Positions 58,801 through 64,000 of a stretch of DNA of 64,000 bases are shown here, in pieces. Source of the stretch: Vibrio crassostreae (GTDB taxonomy: Bacteria; Pseudomonadota; Gammaproteobacteria; Enterobacterales; Vibrionaceae); contig NZ_AP025476.1 in the NCBI RefSeq assembly GCF_024347415.1, positions 1,798,001 through 1,862,000 on the forward strand, written 5' to 3'. Each line of letters starts with the position of its first letter. The stretch's first letter is position 1. Made by a program: the position numbers and the translations under genes. A model generated the notes under the pieces. That model ran no database searches. It was not told the DNA's origin and worked only from the letters and a program-made list of their open reading frames with translations.

Positions 58801-61800
58801 ACGTTGTTGGTGTTGTCGACATCGTCCGACAACAGCGTACCCGTCGCGGTGTTATCCGCCGCATCTTCGGTCACGTCGCCTGCGACATCGCCTGTGATGT
58901 CCGCGCCGTCGTTCGCACCATTGATGGTGATGGTCACCACCTGCTCGGTGCCGTCTTCCGATTTCACCGTGAAGGTTTCAGTCAGTGGCTCTGAGCCCAC
59001 GTTCAACGCATCGACCGTCTCGTTGCTGTTATCCAGCTCGTAGGTCCACTCGCCATTCGCGTCCACACTGAACGTGCCGTAATCGCCCGCCACATCACTT
59101 TGAACTTGGAACACGTTGTTGGTGTTGTCGACATCGTCCGACAACAGCGTACCCGTCGCGGTGTTATCCGCCGCATCTTCGGTCACGTCGCCTGCGACAT
59201 CGCCTGTGATGTCCGCGCCGTCGTTCGCACCATTGATGGTGATGGTCACCACCTGCTCGGTGCCGTCTTCCGATTTCACCGTGAAGGTTTCAGTCAGTGG
59301 CTCTGAGCCCACGTTCAACGCATCGACCGTCTCGTTGCTGTTATCCAGCTCGTAGGTCCACTCGCCATTCGCGTCCACACTGAACGTGCCGTAATCGCCC
59401 GCCACATCACTTTGAACTTGGAACACGTTGTTGGTGTTGTCGACATCGTCCGACAACAGCGTACCCGTCGCGGTGTTATCCGCCGCATCTTCGGTCACGT
59501 CGCCTGCGACATCGCCTGTGATGTCCGCGCCGTCGTTCGCACCATTGATGGTGATGGTCACCACCTGCTCGGTGCCGTCTTCCGATTTCACCGTGAAGGT
59601 TTCAGTCAGTGGCTCTGAGCCCACGTTCAACGCATCGACCGTCTCGTTGCTGTTATCCAGCTCGTAGGTCCACTCGCCATTCGCGTCCACACTGAACGTG
59701 CCGTAATCGCCCGCCACATCACTTTGAACTTGGAACACGTTGTTGGTGTTGTCGACATCGTCCGACAACAGCGTACCCGTCGCGGTGTTATCCGCCGCAT
59801 CTTCGGTCACGTCGCCTGCGACATCGCCTGTGATGTCCGCGCCGTCGTTCGCACCATTGATGGTGATGGTCACCACCTGCTCGGTGCCGTCTTCCGATTT
59901 CACCGTGAAGGTTTCAGTCAGTGGCTCTGAGCCCACGTTCAACGCATCGACCGTCTCGTTGCTGTTATCCAGCTCGTAGGTCCACTCGCCATTCGCGTCC
60001 ACACTGAACGTGCCGTAATCGCCCGCCACATCACTTTGAACTTGGAACACGTTGTTGGTGTTGTCGACATCGTCCGACAACAGCGTACCCGTCGCGGTGT
60101 TATCCGCCGCATCTTCGGTCACGTCGCCTGCGACATCGCCTGTGATGTCCGCGCCGTCGTTCGCACCATTGATGGTGATGGTCACCACCTGCTCGGTGCC
60201 GTCTTCCGATTTCACCGTGAAGGTTTCAGTCAGTGGCTCTGAGCCCACGTTCAACGCATCGACCGTCTCGTTGCTGTTATCCAGCTCGTAGGTCCACTCG
60301 CCATTCGCGTCCACACTGAACGTGCCGTAATCGCCCGCCACATCACTTTGAACTTGGAACACGTTGTTGGTGTTGTCGACATCGTCCGACAACAGCGTAC
60401 CCGTCGCGGTGTTATCCGCCGCATCTTCGGTCACGTCGCCTGCGACATCGCCTGTGATGTCCGCGCCGTCGTTCGCACCATTGATGGTGATGGTCACCAC
60501 CTGCTCGGTGCCGTCTTCCGATTTCACCGTGAAGGTTTCAGTCAGTGGCTCTGAGCCCACGTTCAACGCATCGACCGTCTCGTTGCTGTTATCCAGCTCG
60601 TAGGTCCACTCGCCATTCGCGTCCACACTGAACGTGCCGTAATCGCCCGCCACATCACTTTGAACTTGGAACACGTTGTTGGTGTTGTCGACATCGTCCG
60701 ACAACAGCGTACCCGTCGCGGTGTTATCCGCCGCATCTTCGGTCACGTCGCCTGCGACATCGCCTGTGATGTCCGCGCCGTCGTTCGCACCATTGATGGT
60801 GATGGTCACCACCTGCTCGGTGCCGTCTTCCGATTTCACCGTGAAGGTTTCAGTCAGTGGCTCTGAGCCCACGTTCAACGCATCGACCGTCTCGTTGCTG
60901 TTATCCAGCTCGTAGGTCCACTCGCCATTCGCGTCCACACTGAACGTGCCGTAATCGCCCGCCACATCACTTTGAACTTGGAACACGTTGTTGGTGTTGT
61001 CGACATCGTCCGACAACAGCGTACCCGTCGCGGTGTTATCCGCCGCATCTTCGGTCACGTCGCCTGCGACATCGCCTGTGATGTCCGCGCCGTCGTTCGC
61101 ACCATTGATGGTGATGGTCACCACCTGCTCGGTGCCGTCTTCCGATTTCACCGTGAAGGTTTCAGTCAGTGGCTCTGAGCCCACGTTCAACGCATCGACC
61201 GTCTCGTTGCTGTTATCCAGCTCGTAGGTCCACTCGCCATTCGCGTCCACACTGAACGTGCCGTAATCGCCCGCCACATCACTTTGAACTTGGAACACGT
61301 TGTTGGTGTTGTCGACATCGTCCGACAACAGCGTACCCGTCGCGGTGTTATCCGCCGCATCTTCGGTCACGTCGCCTGCGACATCGCCTGTGATGTCCGC
61401 GCCGTCGTTCGCACCATTGATGGTGATGGTCACCACCTGCTCGGTGCCGTCTTCCGATTTCACCGTGAAGGTTTCAGTCAGTGGCTCTGAGCCCACGTTC
61501 AACGCATCGACCGTCTCGTTGCTGTTATCCAGCTCGTAGGTCCACTCGCCATTCGCGTCCACACTGAACGTGCCGTAATCGCCCGCCACATCACTTTGAA
61601 CTTGGAACACGTTGTTGGTGTTGTCGACATCGTCCGACAACAGCGTACCCGTCGCGGTGTTATCCGCCGCATCTTCGGTCACGTCGCCTGCGACATCGCC
61701 TGTGATGTCCGCGCCGTCGTTCGCACCATTGATGGTGATGGTCACCACCTGCTCGGTGCCGTCTTCCGATTTCACCGTGAAGGTTTCAGTCAGTGGCTCT

Positions 61801-64000
61801 GAGCCCACGTTCAACGCATCGACCGTCTCGTTGCTGTTATCCAGCTCGTAGGTCCACTCGCCATTCGCGTCCACACTGAACGTGCCGTAATCGCCCGCCA
61901 CATCACTTTGAACTTGGAACACGTTGTTGGTGTTGTCGACATCGTCCGACAACAGCGTACCCGTCGCGGTGTTATCCGCCGCATCTTCGGTCACGTCGCC
62001 TGCGACATCGCCTGTGATGTCCGCGCCGTCGTTCGCACCATTGATGGTGATGGTCACCACCTGCTCGGTGCCGTCTTCCGATTTCACCGTGAAGGTTTCA
62101 GTCAGTGGCTCTGAGCCCACGTTCAACGCATCGACCGTCTCGTTGCTGTTATCCAGCTCGTAGGTCCACTCGCCATTCGCGTCCACACTGAACGTGCCGT
62201 AATCGCCCGCCACATCACTTTGAACTTGGAACACGTTGTTGGTGTTGTCGACATCGTCCGACAACAGCGTACCCGTCGCGGTGTTATCCGCCGCATCTTC
62301 GGTCACGTCGCCTGCGACATCGCCTGTGATGTCCGCGCCGTCGTTCGCACCATTGATGGTGATGGTCACCACCTGCTCGGTGCCGTCTTCCGATTTCACC
62401 GTGAAGGTTTCAGTCAGTGGCTCTGAGCCCACGTTCAACGCATCGACCGTCTCGTTGCTGTTATCCAGCTCGTAGGTCCACTCGCCATTCGCGTCCACAC
62501 TGAACGTGCCGTAATCGCCCGCCACATCACTTTGAACTTGGAACACGTTGTTGGTGTTGTCGACATCGTCCGACAACAGCGTACCCGTCGCGGTGTTATC
62601 CGCCGCATCTTCGGTCACGTCGCCTGCGACATCGCCTGTGATGTCCGCGCCGTCGTTCGCACCATTGATGGTGATGGTCACCACCTGCTCGGTGCCGTCT
62701 TCCGATTTCACCGTGAAGGTTTCAGTCAGTGGCTCTGAGCCCACGTTCAACGCATCGACCGTCTCGTTGCTGTTATCCAGCTCGTAGGTCCACTCGCCAT
62801 TCGCGTCCACACTGAACGTGCCGTAATCGCCCGCCACATCACTTTGAACTTGGAACACGTTGTTGGTGTTGTCGACATCGTCCGACAACAGCGTACCCGT
62901 CGCGGTGTTATCCGCCGCATCTTCGGTCACGTCGCCTGCGACATCGCCTGTGATGTCCGCGCCGTCGTTCGCACCATTGATGGTGATGGTCACCACCTGC
63001 TCGGTGCCGTCTTCCGATTTCACCGTGAAGGTTTCAGTCAGTGGCTCTGAGCCCACGTTCAACGCATCGACCGTCTCGTTGCTGTTATCCAGCTCGTAGG
63101 TCCACTCGCCATTCGCGTCCACACTGAACGTGCCGTAATCGCCCGCCACATCACTTTGAACTTGGAACACGTTGTTGGTGTTGTCGACATCGTCCGACAA
63201 CAGCGTACCCGTCGCGGTGTTATCCGCCGCATCTTCGGTCACGTCGCCTGCGACATCGCCTGTGATGTCCGCGCCGTCGTTCGCACCATTGATGGTGATG
63301 GTCACCACCTGCTCGGTGCCGTCTTCCGATTTCACCGTGAAGGTTTCAGTCAGTGGCTCTGAGCCCACGTTCAACGCATCGACCGTCTCGTTGCTGTTAT
63401 CCAGCTCGTAGGTCCACTCGCCATTCGCGTCCACACTGAACGTGCCGTAATCGCCCGCCACATCACTTTGAACTTGGAACACGTTGTTGGTGTTGTCGAC
63501 ATCGTCCGACAACAGCGTACCCGTCGCGGTGTTATCCGCCGCATCTTCGGTCACGTCGCCTGCGACATCGCCTGTGATGTCCGCGCCGTCGTTCGCACCA
63601 TTGATGGTGATGGTCACCACCTGCTCGGTGCCGTCTTCCGATTTCACCGTGAAGGTTTCAGTCAGTGGCTCTGAGCCCACGTTCAACGCATCGACCGTCT
63701 CGTTGCTGTTATCCAGCTCGTAGGTCCACTCGCCATTCGCGTCCACACTGAACGTGCCGTAATCGCCCGCCACATCACTTTGAACTTGGAACACGTTGTT
63801 GGTGTTGTCGACATCGTCCGACAACAGCGTACCCGTCGCGGTGTTATCCGCCGCATCTTCGGTCACGTCGCCTGCGACATCGCCTGTGATGTCCGCGCCG
63901 TCGTTCGCACCATTGATGGTGATGGTCACCACCTGCTCGGTGCCGTCTTCCGATTTCACCGTGAAGGTTTCAGTCAGTGGCTCTGAGCCCACGTTCAACG
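40845..64000 (-). CDS. Giant type I-secreted VCBS-repeat/RTX adhesin (C-terminal 7718 residues; N-terminus beyond the right edge)
   Basis: The frame is open from the right edge to a TAA at 40845, over 23 kb. From the edge to 45492 it is made of identical 104-residue VCBS repeats (TGTLLSDDVDNTNN, FSVDANGEWTYELDN, ITINGAND). The last ~1548 residues are unique: a region rich in Asp/Asn (45480-44530), a PA14-like domain (about 44500-43975; YAFKVTADDGYTVLIDG), a cadherin-like domain (about 43960-43670), RTX-like blocks (43570-43070 and 42750-42670), a von Willebrand A domain with MIDAS DMSGS (about 42650-42090), a beta-sandwich-like stretch, nonapeptide RTX repeats (GGLGDDILYGQGGEDTLIG; about 41320-41190) and a C-terminal secretion region. 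Such proteins leave by a type I secretion system and anchor cells to surfaces or other cells, as LapA-like adhesins do. Retention and cleavage modules would be at the N-terminus, outside the window. No secretion genes are visible here. Confidence 0.93.
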   Translation of the reverse strand, partial: LNVGSEPLTETFTVKSEDGTEQVVTITINGANDGADITGDVAGDVTEDAADNTATGTLLSDDVDNTNNVFQVQSDVAGDYGTFSVDANGEWTYELDNSNETVDALNVGSEPLTETFTVKSEDGTEQVVTITINGANDGADITGDVAGDVTEDAADNTATGTLLSDDVDNTNNVFQVQSDVAGDYGTFSVDANGEWTYELDNSNETVDALNVGSEPLTETFTVKSEDGTEQVVTITINGANDGADITGDVAGDVTEDAADNTATGTLLSDDVDNTNNVFQVQSDVAGDYGTFSVDANGEWTYELDNSNETVDALNVGSEPLTETFTVKSEDGTEQVVTITINGANDGADITGDVAGDVTEDAADNTATGTLLSDDVDNTNNVFQVQSDVAGDYGTFSVDANGEWTYELDNSNETVDALNVGSEPLTETFTVKSEDGTEQVVTITINGANDGADITGDVAGDVTEDAADNTATGTLLSDDVDNTNNVFQVQSDVAGDYGTFSVDANGEWTYELDNSNETVDALNVGSEPLTETFTVKSEDGTEQVVTITINGANDGADITGDVAGDVTEDAADNTATGTLLSDDVDNTNNVFQVQSDVAGDYGTFSVDANGEWTYELDNSNETVDALNVGSEPLTETFTVKSEDGTEQVVTITINGANDGADITGDVAGDVTEDAADNTATGTLLSDDVDNTNNVFQVQSDVAGDYGTFSVDANGEWTYELDNSNETVDALNVGSEPLTETFTVKSEDGTEQVVTITINGANDGADITGDVAGDVTEDAADNTATGTLLSDDVDNTNNVFQVQSDVAGDYGTFSVDANGEWTYELDNSNETVDALNVGSEPLTETFTVKSEDGTEQVVTITINGANDGADITGDVAGDVTEDAADNTATGTLLSDDVDNTNNVFQVQSDVAGDYGTFSVDANGEWTYELDNSNETVDALNVGSEPLTETFTVKSEDGTEQVVTITINGANDGADITGDVAGDVTEDAADNTATGTLLSDDVDNTNNVFQVQSDVAGDYGTFSVDANGEWTYELDNSNETVDALNVGSEPLTETFTVKSEDGTEQVVTITINGANDGADITGDVAGDVTEDAADNTATGTLLSDDVDNTNNVFQVQSDVAGDYGTFSVDANGEWTYELDNSNETVDALNVGSEPLTETFTVKSEDGTEQVVTITINGANDGADITGDVAGDVTEDAADNTATGTLLSDDVDNTNNVFQVQSDVAGDYGTFSVDANGEWTYELDNSNETVDALNVGSEPLTETFTVKSEDGTEQVVTITINGANDGADITGDVAGDVTEDAADNTATGTLLSDDVDNTNNVFQVQSDVAGDYGTFSVDANGEWTYELDNSNETVDALNVGSEPLTETFTVKSEDGTEQVVTITINGANDGADITGDVAGDVTEDAADNTATGTLLSDDVDNTNNVFQVQSDVAGDYGTFSVDANGEWTYELDNSNETVDALNVGSEPLTETFTVKSEDGTEQVVTITINGANDGADITGDVAGDVTEDAADNTATGTLLSDDVDNTNNVFQVQSDVAGDYGTFSVDANGEWTYELDNSNETVDALNVGSEPLTETFTVKSEDGTEQVVTITINGANDGADITGDVAGDVTEDAADNTATGTLLSDDVDNTNNVFQVQSDVAGDYGTFSVDANGEWTYELDNSNETVDALNVGSEPLTETFTVKSEDGTEQVVTITINGANDGADITGDVAGDVTEDAADNTATGTLLSDDVDNTNNVFQVQSDVAGDYGTFSVDANGEWTYELDNSNETVDALNVGSEPLTETFTVKSEDGTEQVVTITINGANDGADITGDVAGDVTEDAADNTATGTLLSDDVDNTNNVFQVQSDVAGDYGTFSVDANGEWTYELDNSNETVDALNVGSEPLTETFTVKSEDGTEQVVTITINGANDGADITGDVAGDVTEDAADNTATGTLLSDDVDNTNNVFQVQSDVAGDYGTFSVDANGEWTYELDNSNETVDALNVGSEPLTETFTVKSEDGTEQVVTITINGANDGADITGDVAGDVTEDAADNTATGTLLSDDVDNTNNVFQVQSDVAGDYGTFSVDANGEWTYELDNSNETVDALNVGSEPLTETFTVKSEDGTEQVVTITINGANDGADITGDVAGDVTEDAADNTATGTLLSDDVDNTNNVFQVQSDVAGDYGTFSVDANGEWTYELDNSNETVDALNVGSEPLTETFTVKSEDGTEQVVTITINGANDGADITGDVAGDVTEDAADNTATGTLLSDDVDNTNNVFQVQSDVAGDYGTFSVDANGEWTYELDNSNETVDALNVGSEPLTETFTVKSEDGTEQVVTITINGANDGADITGDVAGDVTEDAADNTATGTLLSDDVDNTNNVFQVQSDVAGDYGTFSVDANGEWTYELDNSNETVDALNVGSEPLTETFTVKSEDGTEQVVTITINGANDGADITGDVAGDVTEDAADNTATGTLLSDDVDNTNNVFQVQSDVAGDYGTFSVDANGEWTYELDNSNETVDALNVGSEPLTETFTVKSEDGTEQVVTITINGANDGADITGDVAGDVTEDAADNTATGTLLSDDVDNTNNVFQVQSDVAGDYGTFSVDANGEWTYELDNSNETVDALNVGSEPLTETFTVKSEDGTEQVVTITINGANDGADITGDVAGDVTEDAADNTATGTLLSDDVDNTNNVFQVQSDVAGDYGTFSVDANGEWTYELDNSNETVDALNVGSEPLTETFTVKSEDGTEQVVTITINGANDGADITGDVAGDVTEDAADNTATGTLLSDDVDNTNNVFQVQSDVAGDYGTFSVDANGEWTYELDNSNETVDALNVGSEPLTETFTVKSEDGTEQVVTITINGANDGADITGDVAGDVTEDAADNTATGTLLSDDVDNTNNVFQVQSDVAGDYGTFSVDANGEWTYELDNSNETVDALNVGSEPLTETFTVKSEDGTEQVVTITINGANDGADITGDVAGDVTEDAADNTATGTLLSDDVDNTNNVFQVQSDVAGDYGTFSVDANGEWTYELDNSNETVDALNVGSEPLTETFTVKSEDGTEQVVTITINGANDGADITGDVAGDVTEDAADNTATGTLLSDDVDNTNNVFQVQSDVAGDYGTFSVDANGEWTYELDNSNETVDALNVGSEPLTETFTVKSEDGTEQVVTITINGANDGADITGDVAGDVTEDAADNTATGTLLSDDVDNTNNVFQVQSDVAGDYGTFSVDANGEWTYELDNSNETVDALNVGSEPLTETFTVKSEDGTEQVVTITINGANDGADITGDVAGDVTEDAADNTATGTLLSDDVDNTNNVFQVQSDVAGDYGTFSVDANGEWTYELDNSNETVDALNVGSEPLTETFTVKSEDGTEQVVTITINGANDGADITGDVAGDVTEDAADNTATGTLLSDDVDNTNNVFQVQSDVAGDYGTFSVDANGEWTYELDNSNETVDALNVGSEPLTETFTVKSEDGTEQVVTITINGANDGADITGDVAGDVTEDAADNTATGTLLSDDVDNTNNVFQVQSDVAGDYGTFSVDANGEWTYELDNSNETVDALNVGSEPLTETFTVKSEDGTEQVVTITINGANDGADITGDVAGDVTEDAADNTATGTLLSDDVDNTNNVFQVQSDVAGDYGTFSVDANGEWTYELDNSNETVDALNVGSEPLTETFTVKSEDGTEQVVTITINGANDGADITGDVAGDVTEDAADNTATGTLLSDDVDNTNNVFQVQSDVAGDYGTFSVDANGEWTYELDNSNETVDALNVGSEPLTETFTVKSEDGTEQVVTITINGANDGADITGDVAGDVTEDAADNTATGTLLSDDVDNTNNVFQVQSDVAGDYGTFSVDANGEWTYELDNSNETVDALNVGSEPLTETFTVKSEDGTEQVVTITINGANDGADITGDVAGDVTEDAADNTATGTLLSDDVDNTNNVFQVQSDVAGDYGTFSVDANGEWTYELDNSNETVDALNVGSEPLTETFTVKSEDGTEQVVTITINGANDGADITGDVAGDVTEDAADNTATGTLLSDDVDNTNNVFQVQSDVAGDYGTFSVDANGEWTYELDNSNETVDALNVGSEPLTETFTVKSEDGTEQVVTITINGANDGADITGDVAGDVTEDAADNTATGTLLSDDVDNTNNVFQVQSDVAGDYGTFSVDANGEWTYELDNSNETVDALNVGSEPLTETFTVKSEDGTEQVVTITINGANDGADITGDVAGDVTEDAADNTATGTLLSDDVDNTNNVFQVQSDVAGDYGTFSVDANGEWTYELDNSNETVDALNVGSEPLTETFTVKSEDGTEQVVTITINGANDGADITGDVAGDVTEDAADNTATGTLLSDDVDNTNNVFQVQSDVAGDYGTFSVDANGEWTYELDNSNETVDALNVGSEPLTETFTVKSEDGTEQVVTITINGANDGADITGDVAGDVTEDAADNTATGTLLSDDVDNTNNVFQVQSDVAGDYGTFSVDANGEWTYELDNSNETVDALNVGSEPLTETFTVKSEDGTEQVVTITINGANDGADITGDVAGDVTEDAADNTATGTLLSDDVDNTNNVFQVQSDVAGDYGTFSVDANGEWTYELDNSNETVDALNVGSEPLTETFTVKSEDGTEQVVTITINGANDGADITGDVAGDVTEDAADNTATGTLLSDDVDNTNNVFQVQSDVAGDYGTFSVDANGEWTYELDNSNETVDALNVGSEPLTETFTVKSEDGTEQVVTITINGANDGADITGDVAGDVTEDAADNTATGTLLSDDVDNTNNVFQVQSDVAGDYGTFSVDANGEWTYELDNSNETVDALNVGSEPLTETFTVKSEDGTEQVVTITINGANDGADITGDVAGDVTEDAADNTATGTLLSDDVDNTNNVFQVQSDVAGDYGTFSVDANGEWTYELDNSNETVDALNVGSEPLTETFTVKSEDGTEQVVTITINGANDGADITGDVAGDVTEDAADNTATGTLLSDDVDNTNNVFQVQSDVAGDYGTFSVDANGEWTYELDNSNETVDALNVGSEPLTETFTVKSEDGTEQVVTITINGANDGADITGDVAGDVTEDAADNTATGTLLSDDVDNTNNVFQVQSDVAGDYGTFSVDANGEWTYELDNSNETVDALNVGSEPLTETFTVKSEDGTEQVVTITINGANDGADITGDVAGDVTEDAADNTATGTLLSDDVDNTNNVFQVQSDVAGDYGTFSVDANGEWTYELDNSNETVDALNVGSEPLTETFTVKSEDGTEQVVTITINGANDGADITGDVAGDVTEDAADNTATGTLLSDDVDNTNNVFQVQSDVAGDYGTFSVDANGEWTYELDNSNETVDALNVGSEPLTETFTVKSEDGTEQVVTITINGANDGADITGDVAGDVTEDAADNTATGTLLSDDVDNTNNVFQVQSDVAGDYGTFSVDANGEWTYELDNSNETVDALNVGSEPLTETFTVKSEDGTEQVVTITINGANDGADITGDVAGDVTEDAADNTATGTLLSDDVDNTNNVFQVQSDVAGDYGTFSVDANGEWTYELDNSNETVDALNVGSEPLTETFTVKSEDGTEQVVTITINGANDGADITGDVAGDVTEDAADNTATGTLLSDDVDNTNNVFQVQSDVAGDYGTFSVDANGEWTYELDNSNETVDALNVGSEPLTETFTVKSEDGTEQVVTITINGANDGADITGDVAGDVTEDAADNTATGTLLSDDVDNTNNVFQVQSDVAGDYGTFSVDANGEWTYELDNSNETVDALNVGSEPLTETFTVKSEDGTEQVVTITINGANDGADITGDVAGDVTEDAADNTATGTLLSDDVDNTNNVFQVQSDVAGDYGTFSVDANGEWTYELDNSNETVDALNVGSEPLTETFTVKSEDGTEQVVTITINGANDGADITGDVAGDVTEDAADNTATGTLLSDDVDNTNNVFQVQSDVAGDYGTFSVDANGEWTYELDNSNETVDALNVGSEPLTETFTVKSEDGTEQVVTITINGANDGADITGDVAGDVTEDAADNTATGTLLSDDVDNTNNVFQVQSDVAGDYGTFSVDANGEWTYELDNSNETVDALNVGSEPLTETFTVKSEDGTEQVVTITINGANDGADITGDVAGDVTEDAADNTATGTLLSDDVDNTNNVFQVQSDVAGDYGTFSVDANGEWTYELDNSNETVDALNVGSEPLTETFTVKSEDGTEQVVTITINGANDKPTAIDFSVTLNNQDEAFFTFDGGQSGSQDNVGDIEDDAAGTPVDVKILEEPLFGNLYDVSGGGKVLIEAGDIISSDAQVEYEQDSNAVDKLDFVASTFAGQVNNGSSSVSYLQGNVLISSGIYDGSSPTDANVIDTNSYLVYDSQNQEDGFGVSTNANSTSGELDVVSGGNQEYISVDYSQSGATITEANIEFGSVFGNYNAGNNAGGRIEVLALDEDGNVVGTFFFDSDESGENGLSIDSNGNATVNIQVDGGFTELRVFTTQDGSDNPNRNSNITLKGVDVVSADLSEEIDYQSVDSSGLLSDEVAQLTITSNATNQPPVAQDDTVSVFGGLSGYYYSSNDSVNGNIDSIQDALDVIASKEADLTFDAKDINYTLNGNNNGLSSQSQFEDFLNDDSSSVEGTVGAHTDGVVQISGSVYLEAGDYAFKVTADDGYTVLIDGVEVATVDQNQSSTTTLHDAFAIDSDGYHSIEIVYWDQGGAANLDINLGTVDGNGNYNNGEHDLNDFPLIGDILSVQEGETLIVDSSLLLANDYDPNTGDTFTIVADGFSSADGTVLYDQNSGEISFTPNSNVTGSASFTYTIVDSSGLTSSATVTTTVAPISNGLAVSANLTSVSGNVADSIVANIESSLANKTVDPNADGDDNHLQTTSGAWLDALGGNDTVVYNNGDHMQVLGREGDDIIVGNDGGLGVVSENLQGGDGSDILVGGIDASTSINLLGDDTGEFGNDVLISRSPTTSTAYYGGSGNDAAYLTGQSTDYTFSTAGTPDFRLTHTGTGNANHDFYSIESLYFSDGKFEVQSGTLVKVAEVYELNIDIVLNDNDGSEQVSSLVVSDVPSDVTLSTGTKQADGTWVIDPAELDSVGKLTVIVEAPVNTAPVLTVTAGAYEVDGQGQPVDSEVLADTQTGIVIAPSLGNENGDNTIVGFDGDDVLFGDTGGVVDNSVAPTNYNIALVVDMSGSMKDALNSYSSQSKLDVVKASLIAMLADIASHPGIINLALIGFEASASIQIDLQNLEESDLEQTVNSAINDLTADGATNYEAAFDSAKDWFADGDQPSSYENLTFFLTDGKPTVSNSSNSSGSTTQFDEFADSITAFDELADVSKVRTIGIGDGIDSEILEHFVSDNGSSYTYSSTTTQLANFSSSTGESWSLENFAVSGGTAVLTNSSILLTDTGDINSSASMTSPEFVVASGEASVLTFDASQGNYFGGGDVFGWSVQKFDEQTQAWVSVSSGSSTGSIETDLLHEGKYQLVLSVYEDQSGYTADVYLDNFIIKTVTSTTGDVEIVQSSQGLDAALEEGSNEITLLPVGSDDLSGGAGNDILFGDVINTDNLPWGDNGLVRPDALADGSGMEALTTFLQMLNGAEPAGMEIYEYVKDNHELFNADSDTRGGDDTITGGLGDDILYGQGGEDTLIGGLGDDILTGGDGDDLFKWVDEPFQGDVDTITDFALGEDHLDISELLPNESSMFDLLDHITIEKVDNGGGDKDLVITISENTDNTGQSQTIVLDNVGNQFDSVNSQGDGSVVNGDLTNLVSQLFVNLPDQY
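41190..41320 (-). repeat. RTX calcium-binding nonapeptide repeats
   Basis: Consecutive GGxGxDxLx-type units (GGDDTITGG, GLGDDILYG, QGGEDTLIG, GLGDDILTG, GDGDDLF) encode a calcium-bound parallel beta-roll. It lies directly before the C-terminal secretion region, the normal place in type I substrates. Confidence 0.9.
42090..42650 (-). other. von Willebrand factor A domain within the adhesin
   Basis: NIALVVDMSGSMKDAL gives the DxSxS part of the metal-ion-dependent adhesion site, ATNYEAAFDSA supplies the threonine region, and LTFFLTDGKPT the conserved TDG. All MIDAS elements are kept, so metal-dependent ligand binding is plausible. Confidence 0.85.
43975..44500 (-). other. PA14-like domain within the adhesin
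   Basis: GLSGYYYSS at the start, VQISGSVYLEAGDYAFKVTADDGYTVLIDG in the middle (cited in parts) and HSIEIVYWDQGGAANLDI near the end follow the PA14 pattern, including the DDG of the calcium-dependent sugar-binding type. Carbohydrate binding is known for PA14 domains of some bacterial and yeast adhesins; here it is inference. Confidence 0.7.
45492..64000 (-). repeat. Tandem array of a 312-bp unit, 59.3 copies in the window, continuing past the edge
   Basis: The period is exactly 312 bp (104 codons) from 45492 to 64000, with no insertion or deletion. The encoded repeats are all identical, and I saw no base difference between copies in the printed rows. Hand counting one unit (45804-46115) gives 181 G+C of 312, 58%. 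The array ends sharply at GAND, after which the sequence becomes unique (KPTAIDF). The copy number of the whole gene is larger than seen here. Confidence 0.95.

Noticed and set aside
45684..63986. Plus-strand open frames of 68 and 79 codons repeated every 312 bp
   Set aside because: They are antisense frames of the VCBS repeat; the period is a multiple of three, so any open frame recurs. They have no ribosome binding site or independent support.
45492..64000. Could the regular repeat be a CRISPR array or satellite DNA?
   Set aside because: Units are 312 bp with no unique spacers, and the minus strand is one continuous reading frame that encodes a recognisable VCBS domain.
63900..64000. An apparent start codon for the giant protein near the window edge
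   Set aside because: It is a TTG leucine codon inside a repeat unit; the frame is open to the edge, so the gene continues beyond it.

Overview
The window reads as chromosomal DNA of a marine gammaproteobacterium of the genus Vibrio. The basis is synteny and protein content: rlmL-zapC-pyrD, a large NAD-dependent glutamate dehydrogenase next to a DUF2835 gene and pepN, prc-proQ-msrC-letA-letB-rsmF, and yccA-tusE-yccX-rlmI all follow orders known from enterobacteria and vibrios. The proteins look vibrio-like throughout. I cannot name the species from the sequence; the Splendidus clade is a guess.

Layout. 1-8.3 kb is a minus-strand housekeeping run: partial rlmL (23S rRNA methylation), zapC (division), pyrD (pyrimidines), gdhB and a small DUF2835 gene with a LexA-type box. 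8.5-15.6 kb, also minus strand, holds pepN, an exported protein of unknown function, prc, proQ and msrC. 15.6-23.0 kb is plus strand: an ABC exporter, the letA-letB envelope lipid-transport pair and rsmF, followed by a possible small RNA near 23.2 kb. 23.3-27.2 kb has a CvfB-like S1 protein, a membrane protein of unknown function, a hotdog-fold protein and a degenerate copy of the C-terminal domain of PEP synthase. 27.4-29.0 kb is aroH-yajQ. A complete IS3-family (IS150-type) element, 29056-30481, sits inside the loop of the yajQ terminator. Then come a siroheme-synthase-like gene with a vestigial methyltransferase tail (minus), the aapJQMP amino-acid ABC transporter (plus), yccA, tusE, yccX, a chemotaxis receptor and rlmI.

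The last 23 kb (40845-64000, minus strand) is the C-terminal part of one giant type I-secreted adhesin. Its final ~1548 residues carry PA14-like, cadherin-like, von Willebrand A and RTX regions plus a C-terminal secretion region. Everything before that, 18.5 kb up to the window edge, is a tandem array of a 312-bp unit (104 residues, VCBS type), 59.3 copies that look identical to one another, with 58% GC against roughly 43% in the adjacent unique part. The start of the gene lies outside the window.

No complete new defence or biosynthetic system is visible. The points most worth following are the perfectly homogenised VCBS array, the catalytically degraded PpsA-like protein beside aroH, the IS inserted in a terminator loop, the candidate small RNA, the LexA box in front of the DUF2835 gene, and the start-site/hairpin arrangement in front of pyrD.
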